A stretch of DNA of 6,378 bases from an uncultured Lachnospiraceae bacterium. Lineage in GTDB: Bacteria > Bacillota > Clostridia > Lachnospirales > Lachnospiraceae. The translations under genes were made by a program, and so were the position numbers. Below are positions 6,371 through 6,378 of the stretch, in pieces. The stretch covers positions 1 to 6,378 of the forward strand of contig OMRN01000202.1 of the NCBI GenBank assembly GCA_900313265.1, given 5' to 3'. How positions within the stretch are numbered: position 1 is the first letter of the stretch; every line of letters begins with the position of its first letter. The notes beneath the pieces were generated by a model. The model was not told where the DNA came from and searched no databases. It worked only from the letters and a program-made list of their open reading frames with translations.

Positions 6371-6378
6371 CTTCTATG

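Noticed and set aside
1..6378. Insertion sequences, attachment sites, tRNA or rRNA genes
   Set aside because: The window is fully accounted for by two minus-strand genes; I saw no inverted terminal repeats, transposase motifs or RNA-gene signatures.

Overview
The window suggests a low-to-middle GC Gram-positive bacterium of the Bacillota, most likely a clostridium or a Lachnospiraceae-type gut or rumen anaerobe. The base composition looks like roughly 40-45% GC by eye. The small gene at the right edge is a YdbC-type PC4 homologue, a family I know mainly from Bacillota. This host assignment is inference.

The whole window is coded on the minus strand. Reading right to left, an incomplete leader at 6358-6378 carries a good Shine-Dalgarno. 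Next comes a 71-residue PC4-like single-stranded-DNA-binding protein (6142-6357). After an 18-base gap comes one enormous open frame (6123 down to 1). I translated it line by line: 2041 codons with no stop, running off the left edge. Every plus-strand frame is a shadow of these two genes.

The giant protein is a single-polypeptide, DUF4011-type superfamily 1 helicase with many domains. In order they are: an N-terminal SWIM zinc finger, a very acidic linker, a beta-rich domain, a transglutaminase-like domain with Cys and His in place, the DUF4011 signature, a complete Upf1-like helicase core split by a long helical insert, a Vsr/MTES_1575-type nuclease domain, and an unrecognised C-terminal extension. 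The DUF4011-helicase-Vsr part matches the architecture of the predicted anti-phage system called Hhe in published defence-gene surveys. The SWIM finger and the transglutaminase-like domain are extra modules that make this copy worth attention.

The likely joint role (inference) is nucleic-acid surveillance. The two genes look like one transcript. The small protein could coat single-stranded DNA that the large protein loads on, unwinds or exposes. The nuclease domain lacks acidic residues expected at two catalytic positions, so the effector activity may lie elsewhere, for example in the transglutaminase-like domain, or the nuclease may use an altered site.
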